A stretch of DNA of 64,000 nt from Formicincola oecophyllae. GTDB taxonomy: Bacteria > Pseudomonadota > Alphaproteobacteria > Acetobacterales > Acetobacteraceae. The position numbers and the translations under genes are program-made. Each line of letters opens with the position of its first letter. Positions within the stretch are counted from its first letter, which is position 1. A model generated the notes under the pieces. That model was given only the letters and a program-made list of their open reading frames with translations, was not told where the DNA came from and did no database searches. Positions 55,179-64,000 of this stretch are shown here, in pieces. The stretch covers positions 1,550,001 through 1,614,000 of the forward strand of contig NZ_CP038231.1 of assembly GCF_006542395.2 (NCBI RefSeq), given 5' to 3'.

Positions 55179-57464
55179 TTAGCCAGCCAGGGTGAGGGCG
55201 CGGGCTGGGTCATGGCCAAAAAGGCGCAGAAGCAGCCCCAAAGCAGCCCGCCCCTCCCCCTGGTCAGCGCTGGCCCCTGGGTGCTGCAGCCGCCCAAGCA
55301 GCAGCCTGGCCTCACGCGTGGCGAGTTCCAGCAGGGCTGGGGTTTCAGCCCCTACAGCCAGGCGGAAGGCGGGCAGGCCGCTTTGGCGCCGCCCAGCTGG
55401 GTCGCCTGCGCCGCGCATCTGGTAGTCCTTGTCAGCGATGAGGAAGCCGTCTTCGGTGTGGCGCAGCAAATCAAGGCGCTCCAGGGCGGTTTTGCCAGCG
55501 CCAGCGCTGGGCAGCAGAAGGCAGAACGACTGCCCGCCCCCACGCCCCACGCGCCCGCGCAGCTGGTGAAGCTGCGCCAGGCCGAAACGGTCTGCGTCCT
55601 CAATCACCATGATGGTGGCTGTGGGGATGTCCACCCCCACCTCCACCACGGTTGTGGCCACCAGGATGCGGCTTTCCCCCTCCCTGAAACGCGCAAGCTC
55701 CGCCTGGCGTAGGGCTGCTTCCTGGCGGCCGTGGGCCAGCCCTACCGCGCCTTCGCCAAAGCGCTTGACTAGAGCGGCCCTGCGTTCCTCAGCGGCGGTG
55801 GCACTCAGGGCCTCGCTCTCCTCCACCAGGGGGCAAACCCAGAAAACCTGCCGCCCTTGCGCCAATGCGCGCGCTAGGGCTGCCATCACCTCATCGCGCT
55901 GCTGGTGATCGTGGAGGGTGGTTTTGACCGGCAGCCGCCCTTGGGGGCGCCCTTCAAGCCGGCTGACGCCAAGCTCCCCCCAGCGGGCCAGCTGCAGGGT
56001 GCGGGGGATAGGGGTTGCCGTCATCACCAGCATGTCGGCTGGCAAGGCAGGGTCACGCGCCTTTTCAGCCAGGCGCAGGCGCTGCTCAACGCCAAAGCGG
56101 TGCTGCTCATCTACAATGGCCAGTCCAAGGTCATGGAAGGTGACGTCATCCTGGAAAAGGGCATGGGTGCCTACAATCAGTTTGGCCTCGCCACTTTTGA
56201 TGTGCTCCAGCGCAGCTTGGCGCTCAGCGGTGCTTAAGTCGCCGCCAAGGTAGGTGACGGGCAGCGGGCACAGCTTGCTGAGCGTTGCATGGTGCTGGTG
56301 GGCCAGAAGGCCGGTCGGCGCCATCAGGGCGGCTTGCGCGCCAGAGCCCGCCGCTTGGAGCATGGCCATCATAGCCACCCATGTTTTGCCAGCCCCGACA
56401 TCACCTTGCAGAAGCCTGTTCATGGGGGTGGGGGCGGCCATTTCCGCCGCTATCTCCGCAAAGGCGCTGTTTTGGGAAGGGGTGGGGGGGTGGCCGAAGG
56501 CCTCAAGCATCTGGGCCTGCCATAAGGGCCCCTCTGTGCCGCCTGTTAGGGGGCGGCCTTGGCGGCCTGCCGCCTCCGCGCGGGAAAGGGCCAGGTAAAG
56601 CTGGCTAGCCAGGAGCTCGTCAGCGGCCAGGCGGCTTTGGGCGCGGTCAAGCATCAGCCCCAGCGTGCCTTCCTGGGCCGGGGGGCTTTCAAGCGCCCCC
56701 CCGCCCTGGCTCGTTCCAGCCTCCCTTGCCCGCTGGCGCTGCCGCCACTGGCGCGCGGCCTCTGTGGGGTGGTGTAGCCATTGCAGGGCTTCCACAAAGC
56801 TAGGCCAGCAGCGCTGCCGTACCAGGGTGGGGTCGTGCCATTCAGGCATGGCCAGCCCTTCAAGCCGCACCAGAGCGGCCTGGATGGCCTTTTCCATGGC
56901 AGCGCGCGTCAGCCCCGCCGTCAGCGGCCAGACAGGGTCTAGCCAGGGGAAGCGCCCCCGCTCCGCCCAAGGTACTAAGCGCTCAGGCCCGTTCAAGGTC
57001 AGGACGTCATGGCGAAAGGTAGCCGCGCCTGAAATCAAGATCTCCGTACCGACAGCCGGCAGGGGTACGCGGCCTTTGCGGAACCACGCTGCTTCTAGGA
57101 AGCCTGTGCCGTCCCCAGCGCGCATGATGGTGGGCTGGCCAGGGCGTTTCGGCGTGCGCACTGACAGCACTTTGAGGCGGCTTGTGAACACCGTGCCAGG
57201 CTGGTTTTGGCGCGCTTGCGCAATGGTTTGGAGGTTGCGGCGGTCCACCAGCTTCTCCGGCATGGTGAAGAGGAGGTCGAGGACCCGCCCCCCCCCAGCC
57301 ACCTTGGCCAACAAGGGCGCTGTGCGCGGCCCTATGCCAGGCAGGCTTGCCAAGGGGGCTTCCAGCGCTGCCAGTGCAAAGGGGTTGCCAGCGTTTGGGC
57401 TGACAGCCTGGGCTGGTGGGGCGCAGGGCGCAGGCTGGGTGGGGGCTGGCAAAGGGCGCTCCAT
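55179..57464 (-). CDS. recG: ATP-dependent DNA helicase RecG
   Basis: Remodels stalled replication forks. About 761 residues. N-terminal wedge/OB part from LASLPGIGPRTAPLLAKVAG; helicase motifs LLQGDVGAGKTWVA, IVGTHALFQD, IVDEQHRFGVEQR, MTATPIPRTL, and the C-terminal RGRVGRGGGQSF. The ATG at 57464 was chosen; ATG/GTG starts at 57539/57545 are open but have no proper ribosome site. Divergent from mfd, which carries a related helicase core. Confidence 0.93.
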   Translation of the reverse strand: MERPLPAPTQPAPCAPPAQAVSPNAGNPFALAALEAPLASLPGIGPRTAPLLAKVAGGGRVLDLLFTMPEKLVDRRNLQTIAQARQNQPGTVFTSRLKVLSVRTPKRPGQPTIMRAGDGTGFLEAAWFRKGRVPLPAVGTEILISGAATFRHDVLTLNGPERLVPWAERGRFPWLDPVWPLTAGLTRAAMEKAIQAALVRLEGLAMPEWHDPTLVRQRCWPSFVEALQWLHHPTEAARQWRQRQRAREAGTSQGGGALESPPAQEGTLGLMLDRAQSRLAADELLASQLYLALSRAEAAGRQGRPLTGGTEGPLWQAQMLEAFGHPPTPSQNSAFAEIAAEMAAPTPMNRLLQGDVGAGKTWVAMMAMLQAAGSGAQAALMAPTGLLAHQHHATLSKLCPLPVTYLGGDLSTAERQAALEHIKSGEAKLIVGTHALFQDDVTFHDLGLAIVDEQHRFGVEQRLRLAEKARDPALPADMLVMTATPIPRTLQLARWGELGVSRLEGRPQGRLPVKTTLHDHQQRDEVMAALARALAQGRQVFWVCPLVEESEALSATAAEERRAALVKRFGEGAVGLAHGRQEAALRQAELARFREGESRILVATTVVEVGVDIPTATIMVIEDADRFGLAQLHQLRGRVGRGGGQSFCLLLPSAGAGKTALERLDLLRHTEDGFLIADKDYQMRGAGDPAGRRQSGLPAFRLAVGAETPALLELATREARLLLGRLQHPGASADQGEGRAALGLLLRLFGHDPARALTLAG

Positions 57465-57664
57465 AGGTGGCTTGGGCGTGGCAAGACTGATTAGGTGCAG
57501 GTTAGGCAATGCGCGCCCCCCTTGCCAGGCCCCATCCATTCCCACCCATGACAGCCCCGCCTGGGGGCTTTATAAACAGGGGCTAAACCCAAAGCCTGGC
57601 CAAGGCGGGGCTGGGGCGGTGATGGCCCCGACCGCTTGCCAGCACCCCCAAGGAGCAACGCCAG

Positions 57665-60600
57665 GTGCCGCACCCCCCCCAAGCCAAGCCAGCCACAGCC
57701 ACCCCCCCAACGCAGGCTGGCCAGGGCGCGCAGCTGACGGTGTGGGGCGTGCCAGAAGCCGCAACCCCCCTTGCCCTGCGCCAACGCCTGGCTGAGCACC
57801 AAGGCACCCTGGTGCATGTGGCACGCAATGCGCAGGAGCTGGCCACCTTGGCTGAGCAGCTTGAATGGCTGATGCCTGAGGTGGACATCGTGCGCTTCCC
57901 CGCCTGGGACAGCCTACCTTATGACCGCGTCTCCCCCCATGGCACCATTTTGGCTGAACGCGCCGCCGCCCTCTCCCGCTTGCTGGAGCCTGCGCCCCCA
58001 ACAGGGCGCATCGTTCTCACTACCGTTAACGCCCTCATCCAGCGCACAAGCCCTGTGGAGGCCGTGCAAGGGCGCAGCCTGCAGCTGAAGCCTGGTGGGG
58101 CGCTTGACCAGGCCACGGTGGCGGGCACGTTGGCAGCCCTGGGCTACAGCCGCGTTGACACCGTGATGGAGCGCGGCGAATACGCCATCCGCGGTGGCAT
58201 TATGGATTTGTTCCCCCCCGCCCTCAGCCAAGGGGTGCGGCTGGATTTGTTTGGCGATGAGATTGAGAACATCCGCACTTTTGATATCGCCACCCAGCGC
58301 TCTGGCGCCCCTTTGGGGGGCATCACCCTTGGCCCCGCCACGGAGGCGCCGCTAACGCCAGAAACCATCAGGCGTTTTGGGCGCGGCTGGCTGGACGCCT
58401 TCGGGCCAGACGCCACGGGGGACGCCATCCCCACCCAGGTGGCTGCAGGCCGCAGCGCTGCTGGCATGGAGCACTACCTGCCCTTGTTCCATGAAGGTGA
58501 CGGCCAGCACCTTTCAACCTTGCTTGATTACGTCCCAGGCGCCGCCTTGACGCTGCACCCGGACGTGGCCCCCATGGTGGCAGCCAGGCTGGAGATGGTG
58601 CAGGACCATTACCAGGCCCGCCTGACGGAACGCCCTGAGGGGGAGCTGCCCTACCGCCCGCTGCCCCCTTCACGCCTTTACCTGGACCAGGCTGGGTGGG
58701 AGGCCATGCTGGCCCGCCACCCCAGCGCCGTCCTGCAGCCCTTCGCCCCCCCTGCAGAGGAAGGGCAGGGGGCTGATGGTGCCTTGGTGGATGCTGGCTT
58801 CAGGCCAGCGCCGCGCTTCGTCCTGGGCAGGGTCGTGCAGAAGGAGCGCGGCACAGGGCCTGAAAACCAGGCCGAAGGCTTCGCCGCCATGAAGGCCCAG
58901 GTGGCTGAATGGCAGAAATCTGGCCGCAAAGTGTGCATCACTGCTTGGAGCCGCGGTTCCAAGGAGCGCTTGCTGGCCATGCTGGCTGAGCACGGCATCA
59001 AGGCCAAAGGCGCTGACAGCTGGCCAGAGGCCGCAGCCATGGCCAGGGGCACTGTGGCCGTTGTGGTACTGGGGCTGGAGCACGGCTTTGTGGGGCCGCG
59101 GCAGGTGTTCATCACTGAACAGGATATCCTGGGGGAGCGCCTGGCGCGGCCGCCGCGCAAAAAGCGCAAAAACGCCGAGGCCCTCCTGCAGGTGGGGGAG
59201 ATCGAGGCCGGCGACCTGGTGGTGCATGAGGAGTACGGCATTGGCCGCTACGCTGGATTGGAGACGGTCTCAGAAGGGCTGGTGGCGCATGATTACCTCG
59301 CTATCGTCTATGAGGGGGAGCAGCGCCTCCTCCTGCCTGTGGAGAACATCGACCTGCTGAGCCGCTTTGGCGCCGACCAGGGCGTTGTGGCGCTGGACAG
59401 GTTGGGCGGCACCGCCTGGCAGGCCCGCAAGGCCAAGATGAAGACGCGCCTGCGCGAAATGGCCGCCGACCTCATCCGCACCGCCGCCCTGCGCGCCCTC
59501 AAAACGGCGCCAGCCATGGCGCCCGCTGAAGGCGCCTGGGACGAGTTCTGCGCCCGCTTCCCCTTTATTGAGACGGAGGACCAGCTGCAGGCGGTTTCAG
59601 ACGTCCTGGGGGATATGGCCTCCGGCGTGCCCATGGACAGGCTGATTTGCGGTGACGTTGGTTTTGGCAAAACGGAGGTGGCGCTGCGCGCTGCTTTTGT
59701 CGCCGCCATGTCAGGGCGGCAGGTGGCTGTGGTGGTGCCAACGACTTTGCTGGCGCGCCAGCACTTCAACAGCTTTGTGGAGCGTTTCAAGGGGTTTCCA
59801 CTCAAGGTGGCGCAGCTTTCGCGCCTCGTCACCCCCAGGGAGGCTGCGCGCGTGCGCCAAGGCTTGGCGGATGGCACCATTGACGTAGTCATCGGCACCC
59901 ATGCGCTTTTGGGCAAAGGCATTGCCCCAGACCGCCTTGGCCTGGTGATTGTGGACGAGGAGCAGCATTTCGGCGTGGCCCACAAGGAACGGTTGAAGGC
60001 CCTGCGGGAGGATGTCCATGTCCTCACCCTTTCGGCTACACCCCTGCCGCGCACGCTTCAGCTCTCCCTCACCGGCGTGCGGGAGATGAGCCTCATCGCC
60101 ACCCCCCCAACGGACCGCTTGGCCGTGCGCACCTTCATTACGCCCTTTGACCGCATGACCATCAAGGAGGCCATCCAGCGCGAGCGTTTCAGGGGTGGGC
60201 AGGTGTTCTGCGTCGTGCCGCGCCTGGCGGACATGCCCCGCATGGCTGAGCGCCTGAAGGCCATCGCGCCTGACGCGCGCATAGCCGAAGCCCACGGCCG
60301 CCTGACTCCAACCGAGCTTGAAACCGTGATGAGCGAATTCTCGGAAGGCAAATACGACATCCTGCTTTCAACCAACATCGTTGAAAGCGGCCTGGACATG
60401 CCAGGGGTGAACACCATCATCATCCACCGCGCCGACATGTTCGGCCTTGGCCAGCTCTACCAGCTGCGCGGGCGCGTGGGGCGCGGCAAGCAGCGTGGCT
60501 ACGCCTACCTGACCTGGCCACAGGGGCAGGCGCTCTCCACCTCATCGCGCAAGCGGCTGGAGATCATGGAGACGCTCGACACACTGGGCGCCGGCTTCAC

Positions 60601-61264
60601 CCTGGCCAGCCACGATTTGGATCTGCGCGGCGCCGGCAACCTGCTGGGCGATGAGCAGTCAGGCCACATCAGGGAAGTGGGGGTGGAGCTTTACCAGCAA
60701 ATGCTGCAGGAGGCCGTGGTGGACCTGCGCGCCCAACGCGGCAAGGAGGCCGCCCTGGCCGCCCGCGATGACTGGACGCCGGCCATCGTCCTTGGCCTGC
60801 CCGTTCTCCTGCCAGAAGGCTACATCAAGGACCTGCCTGTGCGGCTGAACCTCTACCGCCGCATCGCCCGCCTGGCTGACGAGGGGGAGGTGGAGGCCAT
60901 GAGCCTGGAGCTGGCCGACCGCTTCGGCCCCCTTCCTGAGGAGGTCTCCAACCTGCTGGAGACGGTGATGCTGAAGAAGCTGTGCCGGGAAGTCGGGGTG
61001 GAACGGCTGGAAACGGGGCCGAAGGGCATGGTGCTGCAGTTCCGCAAGGACGTGTTCGCCAACCCAGACGGCCTCCTCCGCTGGGTGGAGAGGAACAGCA
61101 AAGCTGGCGTGAAGATACGCCCAGATGGCAAGCTGGCCGTGGTGCGGGAACTGCCCAACGCGGCCCGCATCAAGACCGCCCGCAAAGTCCTTGGCGTACT
61201 GGGTAAGCTCATGGCCAAGGCCAGCGCGCCTGAACCATCATCAGAACCAGGTGGTGCAGCTTGA
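57665..61264 (+). CDS. mfd: Transcription-repair coupling factor Mfd
   Basis: Removes RNA polymerase stalled at lesions and recruits UvrA. 1199 residues. UvrB-homology N-terminal part with FPAWDSLPYDRVSPHG; RNA polymerase interaction domain with GDLVVHEEYGIGRYAGLE; translocase motifs ICGDVGFGKTEVA, VIGTHALLGKG, IVDEEQHFGVAHK, LSATPLPRTLQLS and QLRGRVGRGKQRGYAYL; C-terminal TRCF domain. The GTG at 57665 lies 8 bases after AAGGAG. The downstream small gene overlaps its end only if a weak upstream start is used. Confidence 0.95.
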   Translation: MPHPPQAKPATATPPTQAGQGAQLTVWGVPEAATPLALRQRLAEHQGTLVHVARNAQELATLAEQLEWLMPEVDIVRFPAWDSLPYDRVSPHGTILAERAAALSRLLEPAPPTGRIVLTTVNALIQRTSPVEAVQGRSLQLKPGGALDQATVAGTLAALGYSRVDTVMERGEYAIRGGIMDLFPPALSQGVRLDLFGDEIENIRTFDIATQRSGAPLGGITLGPATEAPLTPETIRRFGRGWLDAFGPDATGDAIPTQVAAGRSAAGMEHYLPLFHEGDGQHLSTLLDYVPGAALTLHPDVAPMVAARLEMVQDHYQARLTERPEGELPYRPLPPSRLYLDQAGWEAMLARHPSAVLQPFAPPAEEGQGADGALVDAGFRPAPRFVLGRVVQKERGTGPENQAEGFAAMKAQVAEWQKSGRKVCITAWSRGSKERLLAMLAEHGIKAKGADSWPEAAAMARGTVAVVVLGLEHGFVGPRQVFITEQDILGERLARPPRKKRKNAEALLQVGEIEAGDLVVHEEYGIGRYAGLETVSEGLVAHDYLAIVYEGEQRLLLPVENIDLLSRFGADQGVVALDRLGGTAWQARKAKMKTRLREMAADLIRTAALRALKTAPAMAPAEGAWDEFCARFPFIETEDQLQAVSDVLGDMASGVPMDRLICGDVGFGKTEVALRAAFVAAMSGRQVAVVVPTTLLARQHFNSFVERFKGFPLKVAQLSRLVTPREAARVRQGLADGTIDVVIGTHALLGKGIAPDRLGLVIVDEEQHFGVAHKERLKALREDVHVLTLSATPLPRTLQLSLTGVREMSLIATPPTDRLAVRTFITPFDRMTIKEAIQRERFRGGQVFCVVPRLADMPRMAERLKAIAPDARIAEAHGRLTPTELETVMSEFSEGKYDILLSTNIVESGLDMPGVNTIIIHRADMFGLGQLYQLRGRVGRGKQRGYAYLTWPQGQALSTSSRKRLEIMETLDTLGAGFTLASHDLDLRGAGNLLGDEQSGHIREVGVELYQQMLQEAVVDLRAQRGKEAALAARDDWTPAIVLGLPVLLPEGYIKDLPVRLNLYRRIARLADEGEVEAMSLELADRFGPLPEEVSNLLETVMLKKLCREVGVERLETGPKGMVLQFRKDVFANPDGLLRWVERNSKAGVKIRPDGKLAVVRELPNAARIKTARKVLGVLGKLMAKASAPEPSSEPGGAA

Positions 61265-61398
61265 CCGTGGTATGGTTGACAGGGGGCCTGGGCAAGAGTT
61301 GGCTTTCCCTTGCAGGCGTGCTGAACACTTGGGCGCCAGTGATTGGGGTGCCCGGAAATTTGGGTAATGATGCTTTGAGTGAAGGCGGAGGGGAAAAC

Positions 61399-61944
61399 AT
61401 GACCAGCCACGTGACCAGCGCAGGAAAAACCATTCAACCACCCATCCCAGGCGCCCCTGGCACGGGAATGAAAGCGCGCGCCTGGCTGCCCGTGGCGGCG
61501 CTGGCCATGGTGGCCGTTCTGGGCCTGCTTGCGGCACCGCCTGCCATTGCTGCCCCGTTCAACCCCAACGCCGTTCATTTGAATGAGGGCAGGCTGCACA
61601 ACCTCAACCGCGCCATGCAGCGTGACTTGAAGCCCTATCTGCCAGGGCTTGAAGCGCAGTGCGGCCCTGCGGCGGGGGACAACTTCCCTGAATGCGCTGA
61701 AAAGCAGCCCCTGCCACCGGCACTGCGCCGCAAGCTGGCCATCCTTTCCCTGCCAGCCTTGTTTGAGGAGCAGGACGTCGCCAATGACGTCTGCCGTGGC
61801 GGCGCAAGCAGCGAAGGCGTGACAACGCTGGCCTGTTCCTGGCGCGACCACCTGATGGACGCGCTCAAAGTCAAGGGCTGGTGTTGGGGCCCAGAGGACG
61901 CCGCTGCCTATCAACAGCACTGGATCCCCTGCCCTGGTGAGTGA
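61399..61944 (+). CDS. Exported cysteine-containing protein of unknown function
   Basis: 181 residues. A hydrophobic stretch LPVAALAMVAVLGLLAAPPAIAA (about residues 31-53; signal peptide or anchor) follows a polar N-tail; the mature part has five cysteines (in EAQCGP, FPECAEK, NDVCRGG, TLACSWR and KGWCWGP) plus one near the end, suggesting disulphides in the periplasm. No family recognised. ATG at 61399 follows GGAGGGG. An upstream in-frame start at 61261 would overlap mfd by four bases but has no support. Confidence 0.7.
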   Translation: MTSHVTSAGKTIQPPIPGAPGTGMKARAWLPVAALAMVAVLGLLAAPPAIAAPFNPNAVHLNEGRLHNLNRAMQRDLKPYLPGLEAQCGPAAGDNFPECAEKQPLPPALRRKLAILSLPALFEEQDVANDVCRGGASSEGVTTLACSWRDHLMDALKVKGWCWGPEDAAAYQQHWIPCPGE

Positions 61945-62726
61945 GGCCATGGCCAGCGCCTGGAAGTTGGCATTTTACCCGGGTTTCCGTACTTGAGATG
62001 CCGTGAAAGGCCCAGCCCTGCAACCAGGCCAAGGGCAGTTAAGGATAATCAGGTGGCTGAAGGGGCACGCCTGTTCCAAGCGGTGGGAAGTCTGCCTGTC
62101 TGCCTGGTGGAACCATCAGGGGCGCCGCTTACCATGAAGGGTCGTGGTTGGTTCAAGTCGAAGAACCTGCGTTGGCAGGCGGGCATCCAATTCCCACCGC
62201 GTCCAAATGGCCGGAACGCTTCCCTTGAATCACCGCGTGCCACTAAAGACCATGACACCGATGAAGGGACGACTGGAGACCAGCGCAGTGCAAAAAGCCT
62301 AGCGCAAAGTTTCTCCCCAGGATAGCCAAGTTTAACGGGGCCCAACGCGACCAATCACACGCCAAGATTTTGAAAGCGCTAGAGCGTCCAGAGGGGAGGA
62401 TCCTGGTCTTTCTCCAACTCACGCAATGCCCTTGAAATCGCCCAACAACCACCAGCATGTGGGGCAAAGGGGCACCATGAATCCGGTGCAGCTCACCACG
62501 GACAGAAAGCGACAAGAGTTCAGGATGTTCTGGTTGCAAACGTGCCCAGGCCAAGTGTGCGGAAAGACGTACTGTCCAGAAATGCTTTCAAAGGTATTCA
62601 GCCAACAGGGTTGGGCAAAAAGTTGAACCACGTGCAGGGTGCGCAACAAAACTCACCAAGCCTCCTAACCTAGATTCAATTCAGGATGGCTGTTGAGGAC
62701 TCCAAGTCAGAAATTTTATATCTTTT
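61945..62726. other. 782-bp gene-free stretch leading into an AT-rich segment
   Basis: No supported gene, RNA or repeat is seen. The first 700 bases have intermediate, GC-rich composition with short open frames that do not resemble proteins; the last 80 bases turn AT-rich. It may be the decayed or inserted junction of a foreign segment. Confidence 0.5.
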
Positions 62727-64000
62727 TTAGATAATGTGCTGTTTTAATTCGAATAACCAATCGGAATATTTCACCGACATAGTAATGTTAGTCTGTTCAT
62801 CACCTTCATAAACAGCTTTTCGTAATTCTTCTATAGCCTGTTCAAAATCAGTTAGGTCGTAGTCATGATTATCGATTTTGATGTTGCCGGCTTTAACTTC
62901 TTTAAGAAATTTTAAGCTATTAAAATTGGACTTCCATATTGTCGTAAAACCAGATGACATAGGCAAATCAATTGATGTTAAGTGCTGCTTATCGGGATCA
63001 CAAAAAGACTCAACTTCTGAACGATAATTCTGAACATAGTTATCTAAATGCTTGTTTTTCCTCCATTCTGGGGGAAGGGATTTTATATTTTTCTCTAAAT
63101 TTTCAAGTTTTTTCTGAATGGCTTCCTCAGTGAAATCTAACAATCTTGCATAGGGGCAATCGGGATAGTACATTTTGCAGAGATTGGGTTGAATATATAA
63201 CTCACTATCAAGATGTGTGAGAGATGCTTTTATAGTATTGGGATCTAAGCCAATAGATTTCATAATGAAAGCCCAATAAATATTACGAACAAAATAATAT
63301 AATACAATTAATTTCCCATATTCGGATGAATCCTTAACGGATAAATTTCCATGAGCTAAAGAGTTTCTATATTTCCTTACCTCATCCAAGAAAGATTTTA
63401 CATATTGATCAGGTAAGTATAAATTCACATCAGAAATATGTTTTTTTATCTTATCATAATACTTACTATTATATTTATCTTTTTGAAATCCTTCTAGTAG
63501 AGTTAAATAATTTAAAAGAGCATAATTAACATCCAAAGGTTTTGGAGAAAGTAAATTTATGGTTATGATGTTTCTTACATAACTGAAATACCATTCAGGA
63601 TGTAAAAAGCTTTGTTGAATATATTCCAAAATTAAATTGCAAAAATCATTCTTAATAGGTATAATGATTTTTCCCGGTTTAGTTAAAGAGAAATTATCTC
63701 TTGGATAAACAAATAAGGCTTCAGGGAAGGGTTTATTTATTTTAATTACTGGGTAAGGCAGCCTATGTAAGCTACTTATAGCAGTTAAGAAAAACCATTC
63801 TGTCTGGTTAATCAATGAAATTAGATAATCTATATTATGAAGTGTACTAAATTTTTTGAATTCTTCCTTAAGAAGCATATTTAAAAATAATTTCTTTATA
63901 ATTACATCTTCACATTTAGGTTGATTTCCATCGAATTCTCCTTCGAAATTTATTACTATATAGTTATTGTAAATTGAGTTTGTTGTCTTAAAAAAAGATG
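62727..64000 (-). CDS. AT-rich HEPN-domain protein, ApeA-like; N-terminus beyond window
   Basis: The frame is open from the stop at 62727 through 64000, so the gene continues past the window; the ATG at 63878 is internal, since the 40 codons before it (ending KCEDVIIKKLFLN) also read as protein. At least 424 residues. The central part has LTLLEGFQKDKY and then VRKYRNSLAHGNLSV, an Rx4H motif characteristic of HEPN ribonucleases; the layout (unknown N-part, HEPN in the second half) resembles ApeA anti-phage proteins. A charged C-terminal extension of about 150 residues follows. Base composition is far more AT-rich than the rest of the window, a sign of transfer. Function inferred only. Confidence 0.6.
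   Translation of the reverse strand, partial: SFFKTTNSIYNNYIVINFEGEFDGNQPKCEDVIIKKLFLNMLLKEEFKKFSTLHNIDYLISLINQTEWFFLTAISSLHRLPYPVIKINKPFPEALFVYPRDNFSLTKPGKIIIPIKNDFCNLILEYIQQSFLHPEWYFSYVRNIITINLLSPKPLDVNYALLNYLTLLEGFQKDKYNSKYYDKIKKHISDVNLYLPDQYVKSFLDEVRKYRNSLAHGNLSVKDSSEYGKLIVLYYFVRNIYWAFIMKSIGLDPNTIKASLTHLDSELYIQPNLCKMYYPDCPYARLLDFTEEAIQKKLENLEKNIKSLPPEWRKNKHLDNYVQNYRSEVESFCDPDKQHLTSIDLPMSSGFTTIWKSNFNSLKFLKEVKAGNIKIDNHDYDLTDFEQAIEELRKAVYEGDEQTNITMSVKYSDWLFELKQHII

Noticed and set aside
62049-62354. Minus-strand open frame of 101 codons before the AT-rich segment
   Set aside because: No ribosome site or family resemblance; treated as chance, although a remnant cannot be ruled out.
1-64000. 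Insertion sequences, transposases or integrases
   Set aside because: No recognisable transposase or integrase motif was found on either strand, including near the composition change at 62.65 kb.

Overview
The window is about 98% a GC-rich alphaproteobacterial chromosome. Its gene content fits an acetic acid bacterium (Acetobacteraceae): a complete squalene-hopene cluster (hpnA-B-C-D-E-shc-hpnG, with an hpnL-like gene beside it), the lysA/DUF4175 pair and the dapA-smpB pair. The family is an inference from gene content and style; genus is not claimed.

Left part (1-15.1 kb): a SUV3-like helicase cut by the window edge, an M17 aminopeptidase, a MarR regulator, a DegT-type sugar aminotransferase, a membrane permease with an ABC-F ATPase, ndk, the purine pair purM-purN behind a GNAT acetyltransferase, and a translationally coupled ppk-ppx polyphosphate operon. 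ppk may be read from a leaderless mRNA.

Middle part (15.1-27.8 kb): a 416-bp convergent gap holds a possible structured RNA. Then come the DUF4175 membrane protein and lysA (minus strand), two identical tandem tRNA-Arg(ACG) genes, a small lipoprotein, guaA, a DyP-type peroxidase, a secreted SH3 protein, pyk with a textbook terminator, and tyrA.

Hopanoid block (27.8-37.8 kb): hpnL diverges from hpnA-hpnB-hpnC-hpnD-hpnE, most of which overlap by 1-4 bases, followed by shc and hpnG. HpnC/D/E make squalene from farnesyl diphosphate, Shc cyclises it, and HpnA/B/G are side-chain or cluster-associated enzymes. hpnH is not next to them.

Right part (37.8-61.9 kb): rpsB-tsf with a promoter and terminator, recO, parC, a cardiolipin synthase-type PLD protein, a minus-strand run hisN-serA-comM-EEP nuclease, a plus-strand run kdsB-pheA-dapA-smpB, a 1.27-kb gene-free stretch with hairpins, an inverted repeat and a 16-bp tandem repeat, a double cold-shock-domain protein, and the divergent DNA-repair helicases recG and mfd, the latter followed by a small exported protein.

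Right edge (about 62.65-64 kb): composition switches abruptly from GC-rich to AT-rich. The only gene there, open through the window edge, encodes a protein with an RNSLAH (Rx4H) HEPN motif in an ApeA-like arrangement. It looks like horizontally acquired anti-phage or toxin-type DNA and is the best candidate for an unusual system; its partners, if any, lie beyond the window.
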